64,000 nt of DNA from an uncultured Fibrobacter sp. (GTDB lineage: Bacteria > Fibrobacterota > Fibrobacteria > Fibrobacterales > Fibrobacteraceae): contig CAKUWY010000008.1 in NCBI GenBank assembly GCA_934699585.1, positions 62,001-126,000 on the forward strand, read 5' to 3'. Both the position numbers and the translations under genes were made by a program. Within the stretch, counting starts at the first letter, position 1, and each line of letters starts with the position of its first letter. The notes beneath the pieces are model-generated. The model saw nothing but the letters and a program-made list of their open reading frames with translations, was not told the origin of the DNA and made no database searches. Below, piece by piece: positions 8,157-17,232 of the stretch.

Positions 8157-11100
8157 ATGAAGAAACTCTTTAAAAGTACCGTCGCCACATTCTTTTTGGG
8201 AACAGCCTTTGTTTTCGCCCAAGAACCTGCACCTGCAGTCGCAGTTCCCACACAGCCAACCACCCAAGCTTCCGAAGCTCCCGCTCCTGAACCGGGACAA
8301 CAGGGGGCAGCCGCCACCGTAGCAGAGGCTCCTGTTCAAGAGGCTATTCCAACAGCAACCGAGCCCCAGCCAGTAGTTACAGAAGTTGCCCCTGCACAAA
8401 CCGAGGCTGCACCCGTCGCCGAGGCTCCCGCCGATGCTGTTCCCGCACCAGTTGAATCCACCCCTGTGGCCGAAGCGCCTGCAGATGTTTCAGCCGAACC
8501 CGTAACCGAAACCGCAGAAGCAGTTCCCGCAACAGCGCAACCCCCTGTCGAGGCCGCTCCTGTGGCAGCCCCAGTACCTGTTGCAGAACCAGCACCCGAA
8601 CCTGTAAATACTCAACTTGCAGGAACAGAACTTCAGGGAGAGCTCCACGGATTTCTGAAAGCGGACAAATCCCCGTACCTAGTAAATGGAATAGTTTCTG
8701 TCGCAGCCAATACAGTATTGGTCATTGAGCCGGGAACTACAATCATGTTCACCAAGGGTAGTTCGCTGATGGTGAATCAAGGACAGCTTGTGGTAGCGGG
8801 TTCCGCCACATCCCCAGTAGTGTTCCGTTCCGCCATGAGTGTACCAGCTGCAGGCGACTGGGCAGGAATTACAGTCATTGGAGAGAACAACTCCGAAATT
8901 CGCAATGCCCAAATCCTCAACGCCACCAACGGCCTTGTCGTCGAAAATGGCAACCTGAAAATTCAGAATTCCCTTGTAGAAGGGTCTAGCGGTTATGGTA
9001 TTTATGCCCGTAATGCATCTATTGTCGTAAGCGACGGGCGGTTCAAGAACAACCAGGTTGCCCTGAACCTTTCCCACTACGCCCAAGGCGAAATAGAGCG
9101 TTCCAACTTTGAGGGAAACAATGTTGCCCTGCTGAATTCCAAGCTTTCCAAAAGCAACATTTCTTCCTCGAATTTCAGAAATAACGGTACAGCCGTAGTC
9201 AATATGGGCAACACCCTTATCGACTTGAACAAGGCTTCCGTAGAAGACAATACCGTTGGTATAGCCACGGCAGAAATCCTTGCGCCGGAAGTTATGGAAA
9301 ACGCCAAAAACAACAAAGAAAATTTCAGTGACAAGGCAGAAGAAACCGCGGCAACCCTCCCCCCCGAGCCGGAAGTACCAGGCACAGAACGCAAGAACCT
9401 TAACCCCACCGACAAGGCCTATGTTGTATTTGATACAGAAACAGACTCAGATTCTACGCAAAAAAGCTGGTCAATCCTTGGCAACTTGATGCTTGGCTGG
9501 AATTATCATTATGTCCGCACCCGTACCCATCATAGCGACACGCCGGAAATCATGGGAACAGATACCATTCTCAAGGGCAACCGTTACAAGAACTATTTCC
9601 AGGTGCCGGGCTTTGCCGAAAACGCTTCGGTGTATTTGCTGATGATTTCTCCGGAAGGCAAAACCATTGAATTTACCATGGACGCTACTTCGGATTCTTG
9701 GAACAAGTTCTCTCCAAACCCAGTAACACTACGCTATAACGACAGCTACAACAGCGTCAACTTGGGTGATATCCAGATGATGGGCGGAGACATCTACATG
9801 TCCAGCATGCCCTTATTCGGTGCTGAATACACGCTCTCCCTGCTCAAGAACAATGCAGATCAACCCCTGTTCCAGCTGGAAGGATTCTTTGGCGAAGCCA
9901 AACGTTCTCTAGTTCCCCACAACCGTCATCCCTACTTCTACAACGACTATATTGACGATGGCGAAGCCCAAGCACAGCGCCTCGCTTACGGCGGATTCCT
10001 GAAATGGGCTCCTGTACGCAGGTTTGATGCCAAGGTGGGTGCAATTTACGCCAATGACGAACTTGAAGACCCTCTGCTTCGCGATGGGGCAAAGGCGACC
10101 ACCCTTACCACCGACCCGTTGCAAGAAGCATTTACCATGTATGCCGAAGGAAACTGGCTGTTTTTCCCGGGCGACATCGAGCTGAACGGGCAGATTGCCG
10201 TCGGACGTGCCGACACCACTGATGCCATACGCCAGAGAGCCATCAATAAGGTTTTCTCCAATGCAGGTCTGAATACATCCAGTTACACGCTTCTCCGTAA
10301 ATTGATGCAGAGTGAAAGTCAGATTGACTGGCTGACCAATGCCGAGTTAGAAGAAATTTTCGGTGACAACACCAACATGACAAAAGGCCAGATGCTACAG
10401 AAATTGCATGAACTCGTAAAAGAAGCGAAAAAGGTTCAGAAAGAGGTTGAAAGCGACCGCGATGATGACCGCGTGCTAGGCCAGCACTGGGGTAGCCAGA
10501 ACTTCGCTCTTGGAGCATCCTTGAACTGGAGTATCAACAGAACAAGAATTGCAGGTCATTTTAAGTACATTGGCGAAGAGTTCTACAGCGCCGGTTCACC
10601 GGACCAGCTTTCCAACACCCGCGAATTCGGAGCTAGCCTAGAACAGGACATCAAGAAGTTCTGGATTCTTGGATTGGAATACCAAATCAATGTAGAAAAT
10701 GCGGCCCACGGAAGAAAGAAAAACCTGGCAGGACTTGCAGAAGGCACCCATTTCGGTTTAGTTTCCGATGACGAAAGCGACTGGTTCGAAGCTCACGAGT
10801 TGGACAACGACCGTACGAAATACATTCATAATTTTGGTTTGGGCAACACCTTTACCGTCAACCCCAGAGTCCAAATCACGGCGGGCTACAACCTAGAATA
10901 CAGAGACCAGTACCGTCCTTTACAGCTCCGGGGCAACTACATGCTGGACGATGGTGTTTACAGGGATGATTTCTTTACCAAGGGCAAGGGGTCAAAGATT
11001 GCCATCGTGAACGGCGATACCGTCATGGTGGATTCTGCACGCTGGGCAAACTACATGTCTATGGCGGACGAGCCTTACCTCGCCTCCAAATTTGAAGAAA

Positions 11101-11690
11101 GACTCTACAAACAAAGCATCAAGGCCGGGATATCCTTCAAAGCAGCCCAGTCCGTGTTCAAAATCAACGGCCGTTGGACACTGCGTACAGACGATTCCAA
11201 GTTCCACAAGGACAGCTTAATCGATGTAATGGATATGGATTTGGAAGACACGACCTGGGCAAAACTGGGTTATTACTACGGTGGAAGTGACTACTTTGAA
11301 CAGAGCTACCCGTTAAGCATCACCACAACCATGAAGAGCATGCAAAACCTCTTCCAGGTGACTTACCGCCTGAAATCTTATACTCGTGATGAGATGACCG
11401 AAGACGAAATCACCGTAGAAGACGAATTAGAAATTCCCTTCATGAATCGTTTCATGGTCCTTTCCTTGAATGGTCAGTTCCGCTATATGCTTACGGAATG
11501 GACCGAATCAGACGAGGACTTCGACGAAGAAGAAATGGACGTGCTTGGGAAACTCAACCTGCGGTTCAACCACAGCAAGCACCTGTACAGTGACTGGTAC
11601 GTAGGTTCGGCCATCTATTATCGTCCGGACTACCTGTCCAACGAATACAAGGACATCTACGGCGGCATCAACCTGAACTACGTGTTCTAA
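8157..11690 (+). CDS. Outer-membrane beta-barrel protein with beta-helix domain
   Basis: This is a 1177-residue envelope protein. Residues 1-21 form a signal peptide. Residues about 22-155 are a low-complexity Pro/Ala/Glu/Val linker made of APVAEAP-like words, resembling a periplasm-spanning arm. Residues about 160-390 are a right-handed beta-helix (SVAANTVLVIEPGTTIMF, DWAGITVIGENNSEIRNAQI, NGLVVENGNLKIQNS). From about 435 to the end lie alternating, aromatic-rich strands typical of a large barrel, ending in LNYVF with the C-terminal Phe expected of BAM substrates. It starts on the base after the FecR-domain gene's stop. The helix domain is paralogous to the gene at 1852-2571. The order differs from a standard autotransporter because the barrel portion is far larger than 300 residues. 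Ligand or cargo unknown. Confidence 0.75.
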   Translation: MKKLFKSTVATFFLGTAFVFAQEPAPAVAVPTQPTTQASEAPAPEPGQQGAAATVAEAPVQEAIPTATEPQPVVTEVAPAQTEAAPVAEAPADAVPAPVESTPVAEAPADVSAEPVTETAEAVPATAQPPVEAAPVAAPVPVAEPAPEPVNTQLAGTELQGELHGFLKADKSPYLVNGIVSVAANTVLVIEPGTTIMFTKGSSLMVNQGQLVVAGSATSPVVFRSAMSVPAAGDWAGITVIGENNSEIRNAQILNATNGLVVENGNLKIQNSLVEGSSGYGIYARNASIVVSDGRFKNNQVALNLSHYAQGEIERSNFEGNNVALLNSKLSKSNISSSNFRNNGTAVVNMGNTLIDLNKASVEDNTVGIATAEILAPEVMENAKNNKENFSDKAEETAATLPPEPEVPGTERKNLNPTDKAYVVFDTETDSDSTQKSWSILGNLMLGWNYHYVRTRTHHSDTPEIMGTDTILKGNRYKNYFQVPGFAENASVYLLMISPEGKTIEFTMDATSDSWNKFSPNPVTLRYNDSYNSVNLGDIQMMGGDIYMSSMPLFGAEYTLSLLKNNADQPLFQLEGFFGEAKRSLVPHNRHPYFYNDYIDDGEAQAQRLAYGGFLKWAPVRRFDAKVGAIYANDELEDPLLRDGAKATTLTTDPLQEAFTMYAEGNWLFFPGDIELNGQIAVGRADTTDAIRQRAINKVFSNAGLNTSSYTLLRKLMQSESQIDWLTNAELEEIFGDNTNMTKGQMLQKLHELVKEAKKVQKEVESDRDDDRVLGQHWGSQNFALGASLNWSINRTRIAGHFKYIGEEFYSAGSPDQLSNTREFGASLEQDIKKFWILGLEYQINVENAAHGRKKNLAGLAEGTHFGLVSDDESDWFEAHELDNDRTKYIHNFGLGNTFTVNPRVQITAGYNLEYRDQYRPLQLRGNYMLDDGVYRDDFFTKGKGSKIAIVNGDTVMVDSARWANYMSMADEPYLASKFEERLYKQSIKAGISFKAAQSVFKINGRWTLRTDDSKFHKDSLIDVMDMDLEDTTWAKLGYYYGGSDYFEQSYPLSITTTMKSMQNLFQVTYRLKSYTRDEMTEDEITVEDELEIPFMNRFMVLSLNGQFRYMLTEWTESDEDFDEEEMDVLGKLNLRFNHSKHLYSDWYVGSAIYYRPDYLSNEYKDIYGGINLNYVF

Positions 11691-11714
11691 GGTTTTCTGC
11701 TGGCGGCAAGGGCC

Positions 11715-13307
11715 ATGTACTCTTACTGTTTTCACGAGCTTCCCGTTGCCCTAGAAAAAAAAGGCAAGTTTCGGGAAGCTCTTGCCAAAGAGCTGAAACT
11801 CCACCCGGAACAGATTTTCAATCTGGAGGTGGAGCGTTTTTCGCTGGACTCCCGCCGGAAAGGTTTCCCCCACTGGTCTTATAATGTCCGTTTCGATGTT
11901 CTGCAAAAACTGAAGACCTTCGGAAACAACGCCAAGGGGCTCGTAGAAGCGATTCCAGCAAAACAAGACCCGAAAGATGCAGCCCTGGCAGGCACCGTGC
12001 AAATGCCCGGGCATGTAGATATTGTGGGTGCAGGTCCGTCAGGGCTCTGGGCGGCCCTGCACCTTTTACGCAAGGGCTATTCCGTAGATCTTTACGAGCA
12101 AGGAAAGCCCGTAGAGGAACGATTCCGCGACATACGCCGGTTCTTTGTGGACCGAAAGTTCAACGCCCGCAGTAATGTTCTCTTTGGCGAGGGCGGAGCC
12201 GGAGCTTTCAGTGACGGCAAGCTCAACACCCGGAGCAGGAACGCATTTTCGGAACAAGTCCTGCACGATATGGTGGATTTCGGGGTGGACCAAGATGTCA
12301 TCACCTTCGCAAAGCCACACATCGGAACAGACAGGCTTGTGCTGATGCTCCGGAAAATCCGTGCAGAAATTGCCCGACTGGGTGGGCAAATCCACTTTTA
12401 TTCGGCCCTGACAGATGTAGAAATCCAGAACGGTCGCATTTCTGCCATCAAGATTGAAAACGACGCCGCACCGCAAGGTGCGTGGAAGCGCTGCGAAGCG
12501 CTGGCCCTTGCCACGGGGCATTCCTGCAGGGACATTTACCAGATGCTGCAGGCCCGGGGCGTAGCCCTTGAAAGCAAGGCCTTTGCCATGGGCGTTCGGG
12601 TGGAGCACCCTCAGGAGTTGATAAACCTGCGACAACTGGGCCGAGGTGTCGATACACGCCTCACCGGAGCTGCGGAATATTTTCTCGCCACACCGACACT
12701 GAACAAAACCTGCAGCGCCTACAGTTTTTGCATGTGCCCCGGCGGCGTGCTGGTGCCCTGCGCTTCTGAACCAGGGACTCTTGCCACCAACGGCATGAGC
12801 TATAGCCGCAGAAACGGCCCACTTGCCAACGGAGCCATCGTGGTTCCCGTAGAAGCCAGCGAAAAACTCTTCGGTGGACTGGAATTCCAGCGGAAAACGG
12901 AGGCGGACGCCTTCAATGTAGGCGGAAAGAACTACAGCGCTCCGGCACAGACCATCAAGGCATTCATGGGACATCGGCTTGACAAGAAACTGCCCAAATC
13001 CACCTACCCCTGCGGGATTGTACCCGTCAACACTTGGGACTGGCTGGACCAGCGAATTTGCCAGAGCCTTTACGAAGGTTTTTTGAACTTTGACCGTAAA
13101 ATTCCCGGATTCATAGCGGAAGGCCTCATTGTGGCTCCCGAAACCAGGACCAGTTCTCCCCTGCGCATCACCCGAGACAGCGCCACCCTAGAAAGCGCGA
13201 GTGCCAAGGGGCTGTTCGTGCTGGGCGAAGGGGCCGGCTATGCAGGCGGGATTGTCACCAGCGCCGCCGACGGAGTGAGACTGGCGTACTACGCGAAAAA
13301 GAGGTAA
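11715..13307 (+). CDS. FAD-dependent oxidoreductase (COG2509-like)
   Basis: This 530-residue cytoplasmic flavoprotein has an N-terminal alpha/beta domain (about 1-90). A dinucleotide-binding fold follows at about 103-135: VDIVGAGPSGLWAALHLLRK, with GxGPSG and an acidic residue at the end of strand 2 (DLYEQGKPVEERF). Later come GEGGAGAFSDGKLNTRS, LALATGHSCRDIYQML and a C-terminal FAD motif with GLFVLGEGAGYAGGIVTSAADG. This order matches the uncharacterised FAD-dependent dehydrogenase group COG2509. The reaction is not known. The gene follows the barrel gene by 24 bases and precedes a pseudouridine synthase by 8 bases, so it may be cotranscribed. Confidence 0.82.
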   Translation: MYSYCFHELPVALEKKGKFREALAKELKLHPEQIFNLEVERFSLDSRRKGFPHWSYNVRFDVLQKLKTFGNNAKGLVEAIPAKQDPKDAALAGTVQMPGHVDIVGAGPSGLWAALHLLRKGYSVDLYEQGKPVEERFRDIRRFFVDRKFNARSNVLFGEGGAGAFSDGKLNTRSRNAFSEQVLHDMVDFGVDQDVITFAKPHIGTDRLVLMLRKIRAEIARLGGQIHFYSALTDVEIQNGRISAIKIENDAAPQGAWKRCEALALATGHSCRDIYQMLQARGVALESKAFAMGVRVEHPQELINLRQLGRGVDTRLTGAAEYFLATPTLNKTCSAYSFCMCPGGVLVPCASEPGTLATNGMSYSRRNGPLANGAIVVPVEASEKLFGGLEFQRKTEADAFNVGGKNYSAPAQTIKAFMGHRLDKKLPKSTYPCGIVPVNTWDWLDQRICQSLYEGFLNFDRKIPGFIAEGLIVAPETRTSSPLRITRDSATLESASAKGLFVLGEGAGYAGGIVTSAADGVRLAYYAKKR

Positions 13308-13315
13308 AGAGACCA

Positions 13316-14317
13316 ATGATTACCCGCACTATCGACCGAAACTTTGCCAACATGCGCCTGGACCGTTTTTTACGGAAGGCTTTTCCCGACGAATCATTGT
13401 CCGTTTTCTTTGCTATCCTGCGTAAAAAGAAAGTCCGGGTGAACGGAGCCGTGGGCAAGGCAAACCAGATGCTCCAGGAAGGGGATACCGTCTGTATCTA
13501 CGAGAATTTGAAAAGTGAAAGTAATTCGGAATTCGGAATTCGGAATTCGGATTTGAACAACGCCGAAAACAAGGGTTGGACTAAAGCCAGCACAGCCGCC
13601 GACCGAAAATCCGGCTGGGGTGCTCAGGAGCTGGACATCATCTTGGAAACCGAAGACTACCTGGTGGTCAACAAGCCTTCGGGCATGCCCAGCCAGCCGG
13701 GAAGCGGGACCCGCCCCGGCGAAAGCCTGGTGGAGCACCTTTGGGAATGGGGCAAGCGGGAACATCTCGACTTCAAGCCTACCCTCGCCCACCGTCTGGA
13801 CCAGGAAACCTCGGGACTTTTGCTGGTGGCCCTTCACGGCGACACCCTGCGGGACCTAACACGTCTGATTCGTGAACACGAAGTCAAGAAATACTACCTG
13901 GCTCTTGTCAAAGGGAACCTCGAAAAAGAAAAAGGAACCATCGAAGCCTCCCTCGCCCGCACAGACAATGCCAAGGGCTCCAAGATGCAGATTGACGAAA
14001 AAGGGAAAAAGTCCATCACCCATTATAGCGTCAAAAAACACTACAACGGCTACGACCTGGTAAAAATCAACCTGGAAACGGGCCGTATGCACCAGATCAG
14101 GGCGCACTTCGCAAGCATCGGACACCCGCTCTTGGGAGATACCCGTTACGGAGATTTCGCCCTGAATCGTGGATTCAAGAAACAATACGGACTGAACAGG
14201 CTGTTCCTGCACAGCAGCCGCCTGGAATACCCCTGGCAAAGCAAGAATACGGTCCAGGAATGCCCCCTGCCCAAAGAACTGCAGGACGTCCTAAAAAAAT
14301 TGTCCACATCAATGTAA
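13316..14317 (+). CDS. RluA-family 23S/tRNA pseudouridine synthase with repeat-encoded linker
   Basis: The protein has 333 residues. An S4-like RNA-binding domain occupies about 11-65 (MRLDRFLRKAFPDESLS, then KKKVRVNGAVGKANQML). The catalytic domain begins near residue 105 with IILETEDYLVVNKPSGMP. The family motif HRLDQETSG is at 159-167, with catalytic Asp162. GRMHQIRAHFASIGHPLLGD is the conserved C-terminal substrate motif. It isomerises uridine to pseudouridine in rRNA or tRNA; the exact site cannot be told. Between the two domains, residues about 66-102 form a polar linker. Part of it (NSEFGIRNSDL) is encoded by four exact tandem copies of a 7-bp unit. Confidence 0.88.
   Translation: MITRTIDRNFANMRLDRFLRKAFPDESLSVFFAILRKKKVRVNGAVGKANQMLQEGDTVCIYENLKSESNSEFGIRNSDLNNAENKGWTKASTAADRKSGWGAQELDIILETEDYLVVNKPSGMPSQPGSGTRPGESLVEHLWEWGKREHLDFKPTLAHRLDQETSGLLLVALHGDTLRDLTRLIREHEVKKYYLALVKGNLEKEKGTIEASLARTDNAKGSKMQIDEKGKKSITHYSVKKHYNGYDLVKINLETGRMHQIRAHFASIGHPLLGDTRYGDFALNRGFKKQYGLNRLFLHSSRLEYPWQSKNTVQECPLPKELQDVLKKLSTSM
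13523..13550 (+). repeat. In-frame tandem heptamer array, AATTCGG x4
   Basis: Four exact contiguous copies of AATTCGG lie inside the RluA-type gene, in the linker between the S4 and catalytic domains. Because 7 is not a multiple of 3, one protein repeat would take three units; the four copies encode a short open peptide without a stop. Confidence 0.9.
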
Positions 14318-14362
14318 CGATGTTTTGACTAGAATTAAAACTTTAGAAAAGAGAGCGATCTA

Positions 14363-15772
14363 TTAGCGGTTTTCGAGAAGTTTCTGCACGGACTGGGCGT
14401 ACTTTTCGAGGCTCGGGTCGCGGGCACCCATCAATAAGATGGTATCGCCAGGCTGGGCGCATTCTACCATCTTCTTGGCACATTCGTCCCGGTCTTCGAT
14501 GTAGACGGCCTCGCAGCCCTTGAGAAGCAGGTCATCGGCCAGGTCGCCTGCGCTGATGTCACGAGTGACAGTGCCGCCAGCATAGTAAATCTGGCTGAAG
14601 AACATCATGTCGTTGTCCCGGTCGTCGTCAAAGTCCTTGGGCCGAAGCGTCTTCGCAATAAATTCCACCAGGTCGTTCCGCAAGAAGCGTGTGGGGCCAA
14701 AACCGTGGGGCTGGAACCAGGCGATAACGCGGCCCTCGGTAAAGTCCTGTGCGCTCTTGATGCTTGCCGCAATCTTTGCCGGATTATGCGCGAAGTCATC
14801 TACCAGAGTCACGCCATTGAAGGTCCCTAGAATCTGGTGGCGGCGGAATACCCCCGGGAATGTGGCCAGGGCGTCAGCGCAGGTATGGAGCGACACTCCT
14901 GCGCGGAGGGCGGCAGCCGTTGCAGCCAGGGCATTTTCCATATTATGCTTGCCCGGCAGGGGTACCACGAACTTCACGAGTTCAGCTTGGTGGCGCACCC
15001 GGAACTGTATGGATGTACCAACGGACTTGAAGTCCGTGCCCTGCACGCCCACATAATTTTCAAAGCCGAAGTCGAATTCACGTCCGGCGCTGAACTTCTT
15101 GGCCAGCGGGTGGGCGTCATTCACGATGAGGATCTTTCCGTTGTCCAAGATGTTGTGACTGAACTTGAGGAAGATTTCCTGAAGTTCGCTCATTTCCTTG
15201 TGGTCCTTATCGACATTCAAAATCAAGCCGATTTCAGGTTCATAGCGCACCAGCGTTCCGTCGCTTTCATCTGCTTCCACAACAAGCCACTCGCCCTTAC
15301 CCGACACAGCATTGCCGATCTTGCCTTCTTTCTGCAGGTTCACGAGACCAGCCCCCGTCATCACGGAAGGCTGAAGGCCAGCATACTGCAAGATGTGATA
15401 AATCATGGCAGTCACGGTGGACTTGCCACTGGTGCCGCTCACAGCAATGGTCTTGGCTTCCTTAGAAATCTTCGCCAGCATTTCACTGCGGTGCATTGCG
15501 GGAACACCTAGTTCCTTGGCCCGCTTCAAATCCGGATTCGTGTCTTCGATGGCAGTACTCACCACCACCGCACTTAGGCTTGCGACCACGCCCGAGCCGT
15601 CTTGTGGAAAGCACTTGACACCACATTCTTCGAGTTGAGTCATGACCAGCGGCTTTTCTGCCGCACCGAACTGGCGGTCGGACCCGCTCACTGCAACACC
15701 CTTGCCAACCAAATACTGGGCGATGGCACTCATGCCCACGCCCGCAACACCGATAAAAAAGTAAGATTCCAT
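14363..15772 (-). CDS. Mur ligase family protein, MurC/Mpl-like but divergent
   Basis: The protein has 469 residues with the three-domain Mur ligase order. The N-terminal Gly-rich nucleotide-sugar loop is IGVAGVGMSAIA at residues 7-18, followed by VSGSD. The ATP P-loop GTSGKST is at 113-119, EADESDGT at 167-174 and DHKEM at 190-194. In the C-terminal domain DDFAHNP lies at 325-331, where MurC has DDYAHHP. QPHGFGPTRF at 354-363 replaces the usual QPHRYTRT. MurC adds L-Ala to UDP-MurNAc, and Mpl adds recycled peptides. The altered motifs and lack of mur neighbours suggest a paralogue or a peptide-adding variant, so no symbol is given. Residues 245-254 (GTDFKSVGTS) come from a palindromic repeat. 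Confidence 0.75.
   Translation of the reverse strand: MESYFFIGVAGVGMSAIAQYLVGKGVAVSGSDRQFGAAEKPLVMTQLEECGVKCFPQDGSGVVASLSAVVVSTAIEDTNPDLKRAKELGVPAMHRSEMLAKISKEAKTIAVSGTSGKSTVTAMIYHILQYAGLQPSVMTGAGLVNLQKEGKIGNAVSGKGEWLVVEADESDGTLVRYEPEIGLILNVDKDHKEMSELQEIFLKFSHNILDNGKILIVNDAHPLAKKFSAGREFDFGFENYVGVQGTDFKSVGTSIQFRVRHQAELVKFVVPLPGKHNMENALAATAAALRAGVSLHTCADALATFPGVFRRHQILGTFNGVTLVDDFAHNPAKIAASIKSAQDFTEGRVIAWFQPHGFGPTRFLRNDLVEFIAKTLRPKDFDDDRDNDMMFFSQIYYAGGTVTRDISAGDLADDLLLKGCEAVYIEDRDECAKKMVECAQPGDTILLMGARDPSLEKYAQSVQKLLENR
15021..15037. repeat. Palindromic element inside the Mur ligase gene
   Basis: This is a perfect inverted repeat ACGGACTT-G-AAGTCCGT within coding sequence, read in frame as part of GTDFKSVGTS between strands of the Mur ligase central domain. 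It resembles dispersed REP-like elements whose translation gives TDLKSVP-type peptides; the link to those is from memory. Confidence 0.55.
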
Positions 15773-15817
15773 AACAATTAATGTAGAAATTAACTGTTAA
15801 AAAAAATTAAGCAAGAA

Positions 15818-15892
15818 GATCTTTCGATTCGTTTCACTCGCTCAGGATGACACACTTACAATTTCACATTACACATTACACACTACACACCT
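15818..15892. repeat. REP-like GATC...CAGGATGAC element followed by a heptamer array
   Basis: At 15818-15851 an element begins GATCTTTCG, contains GTTTCACTCGC and ends CAGGATGAC. It has the same frame as the in-gene element at 43131-43170 (GGATCC...AGGATGAC). It is followed at 15865-15892 by four 7-bp units of consensus CACATTA/CACACCT. The same unit recurs at 21220-21254. The 183-bp gap holding it lies between divergent genes and must also contain both promoters. Confidence 0.65.
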
Positions 15893-15955
15893 CCCCCCTC
15901 CCTTTTTTTTTATATTAGTACCACTACAAACACCTTTACAAGGAACAAATAAAAA

Positions 15956-17230
15956 ATGGCAAGAGCTTTGATTATCGGTTGTGGCGCTGTCGCCACGGTT
16001 GCTATCAAGAAGTGCTGCACGGCAAGCGAAGTGTTCAGCGAAATCTGCATCGCTAGCCGCCACCGCGAAAACTGCGAGAAGCTCGCTCAGGAACTGCGCC
16101 CGAACACGAAGACAGTCATCACGACTGCCGCCGTGGATGCGGACAAGGCCGAAAATGTCTCTAAGCTCATCAAGGAATACAAGCCCGACCTGGTGATGAA
16201 CATCGCGCTCCCGTACCAGGACCTGGCCATCATGGATGCCTGCCTCGAATGTGGCGTAAACTATATGGACACCGCTAACTACGAGCCCGAAAACATCGAC
16301 GATCCCGAGTGGCGCAAGGTCTACGACAAGCGCGTGAAGGAACAGGGCTTCAGCGCCTACTTCGACTACAGCTGGCAGTGGGCATACAAAGAAAAATTTG
16401 AAAAGGCCGGCCTCACGGCGTTGCTCGGCTCGGGCTTTGACCCGGGTGTTTCTCAGGCCTACTGCGCCTACGCATTGAAGCACCAGTTCGACACCATCGA
16501 GGAAATCGATATCCTCGACTGCAACGGCGGCGATCACGGCTACAAGTTCGCGACGAACTTCAACCCCGAAATCAACCTGCGCGAAGTTTCCGCTCCGGGC
16601 AGCTACTGGGACACCGACGCAAACGGCAAGGGCCACTGGGTCGAAATTCCGGCCATGAGCATCAAGCGCGAATACGTGTTTGACGAAGTGGGCAAGAAGG
16701 ACATGTACCTCTTGCACCACGAAGAAATCGAATCGCTCGCCCAGAACATTCCGGGTGTGAAGCGCATCCGCTTCTTCATGACGTTTGGCCAGAGCTACCT
16801 CGACCACATGCGCTGCCTCGAAGACGTGGGCATGCTCAGCACGCAGCCCATCAAGTTCCAGGGCCAGGAAATCGTGCCTATCCAGTTCCTCAAAGCGCTC
16901 CTTCCGGACCCGGCAAGCCTCGGCCCGCGCACCAAGGGCAAGACGAACATCGGTTGCATTTTCAAGGGCAAGAAGGACGGCAAGGACAAGACCTACTACC
17001 TGTACAACGTGTGCGACCACCAGGAATGCTACAAGGAACTGGGCAGCCAGGCGATTGCTTACACCACAGGCGTTCCGGCCATGTGCGGCGCCATGATGGT
17101 GCTCACCGGCAAGTGGAACAAGCCGGGCGTGCATACCGTGGAAGAATTTGACCCGGATCCGTTCATGGAAGCCCTCACCAAGTACGGCCTCCCGTGGAAG
17201 GAAAACTTTAACCCGGTGCTGGTGGACTAG
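15956..17230 (+). CDS. Carboxynorspermidine synthase-like dehydrogenase (saccharopine dehydrogenase family)
   Basis: The protein has 424 residues. An N-terminal Rossmann motif, LIIGCGAVATVAIKKC, lies at about residues 5-20. SGFDPGVSQAYCAYALKH in the middle and NGGDHGYKFATNFNPEINL are characteristic of carboxynorspermidine/carboxyspermidine dehydrogenase. That enzyme condenses L-aspartate semialdehyde with a diamine, using NADPH, to give a carboxylated triamine. A PLP decarboxylase (NspC type) would finish the pathway and is not in the window. The next gene is arginine decarboxylase, so the substrate could be putrescine or, as described for a cyanobacterial relative, agmatine. AAGGA lies 10 bases before the ATG. 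Confidence 0.87.
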   Translation: MARALIIGCGAVATVAIKKCCTASEVFSEICIASRHRENCEKLAQELRPNTKTVITTAAVDADKAENVSKLIKEYKPDLVMNIALPYQDLAIMDACLECGVNYMDTANYEPENIDDPEWRKVYDKRVKEQGFSAYFDYSWQWAYKEKFEKAGLTALLGSGFDPGVSQAYCAYALKHQFDTIEEIDILDCNGGDHGYKFATNFNPEINLREVSAPGSYWDTDANGKGHWVEIPAMSIKREYVFDEVGKKDMYLLHHEEIESLAQNIPGVKRIRFFMTFGQSYLDHMRCLEDVGMLSTQPIKFQGQEIVPIQFLKALLPDPASLGPRTKGKTNIGCIFKGKKDGKDKTYYLYNVCDHQECYKELGSQAIAYTTGVPAMCGAMMVLTGKWNKPGVHTVEEFDPDPFMEALTKYGLPWKENFNPVLVD

Positions 17231-17232
17231 AG

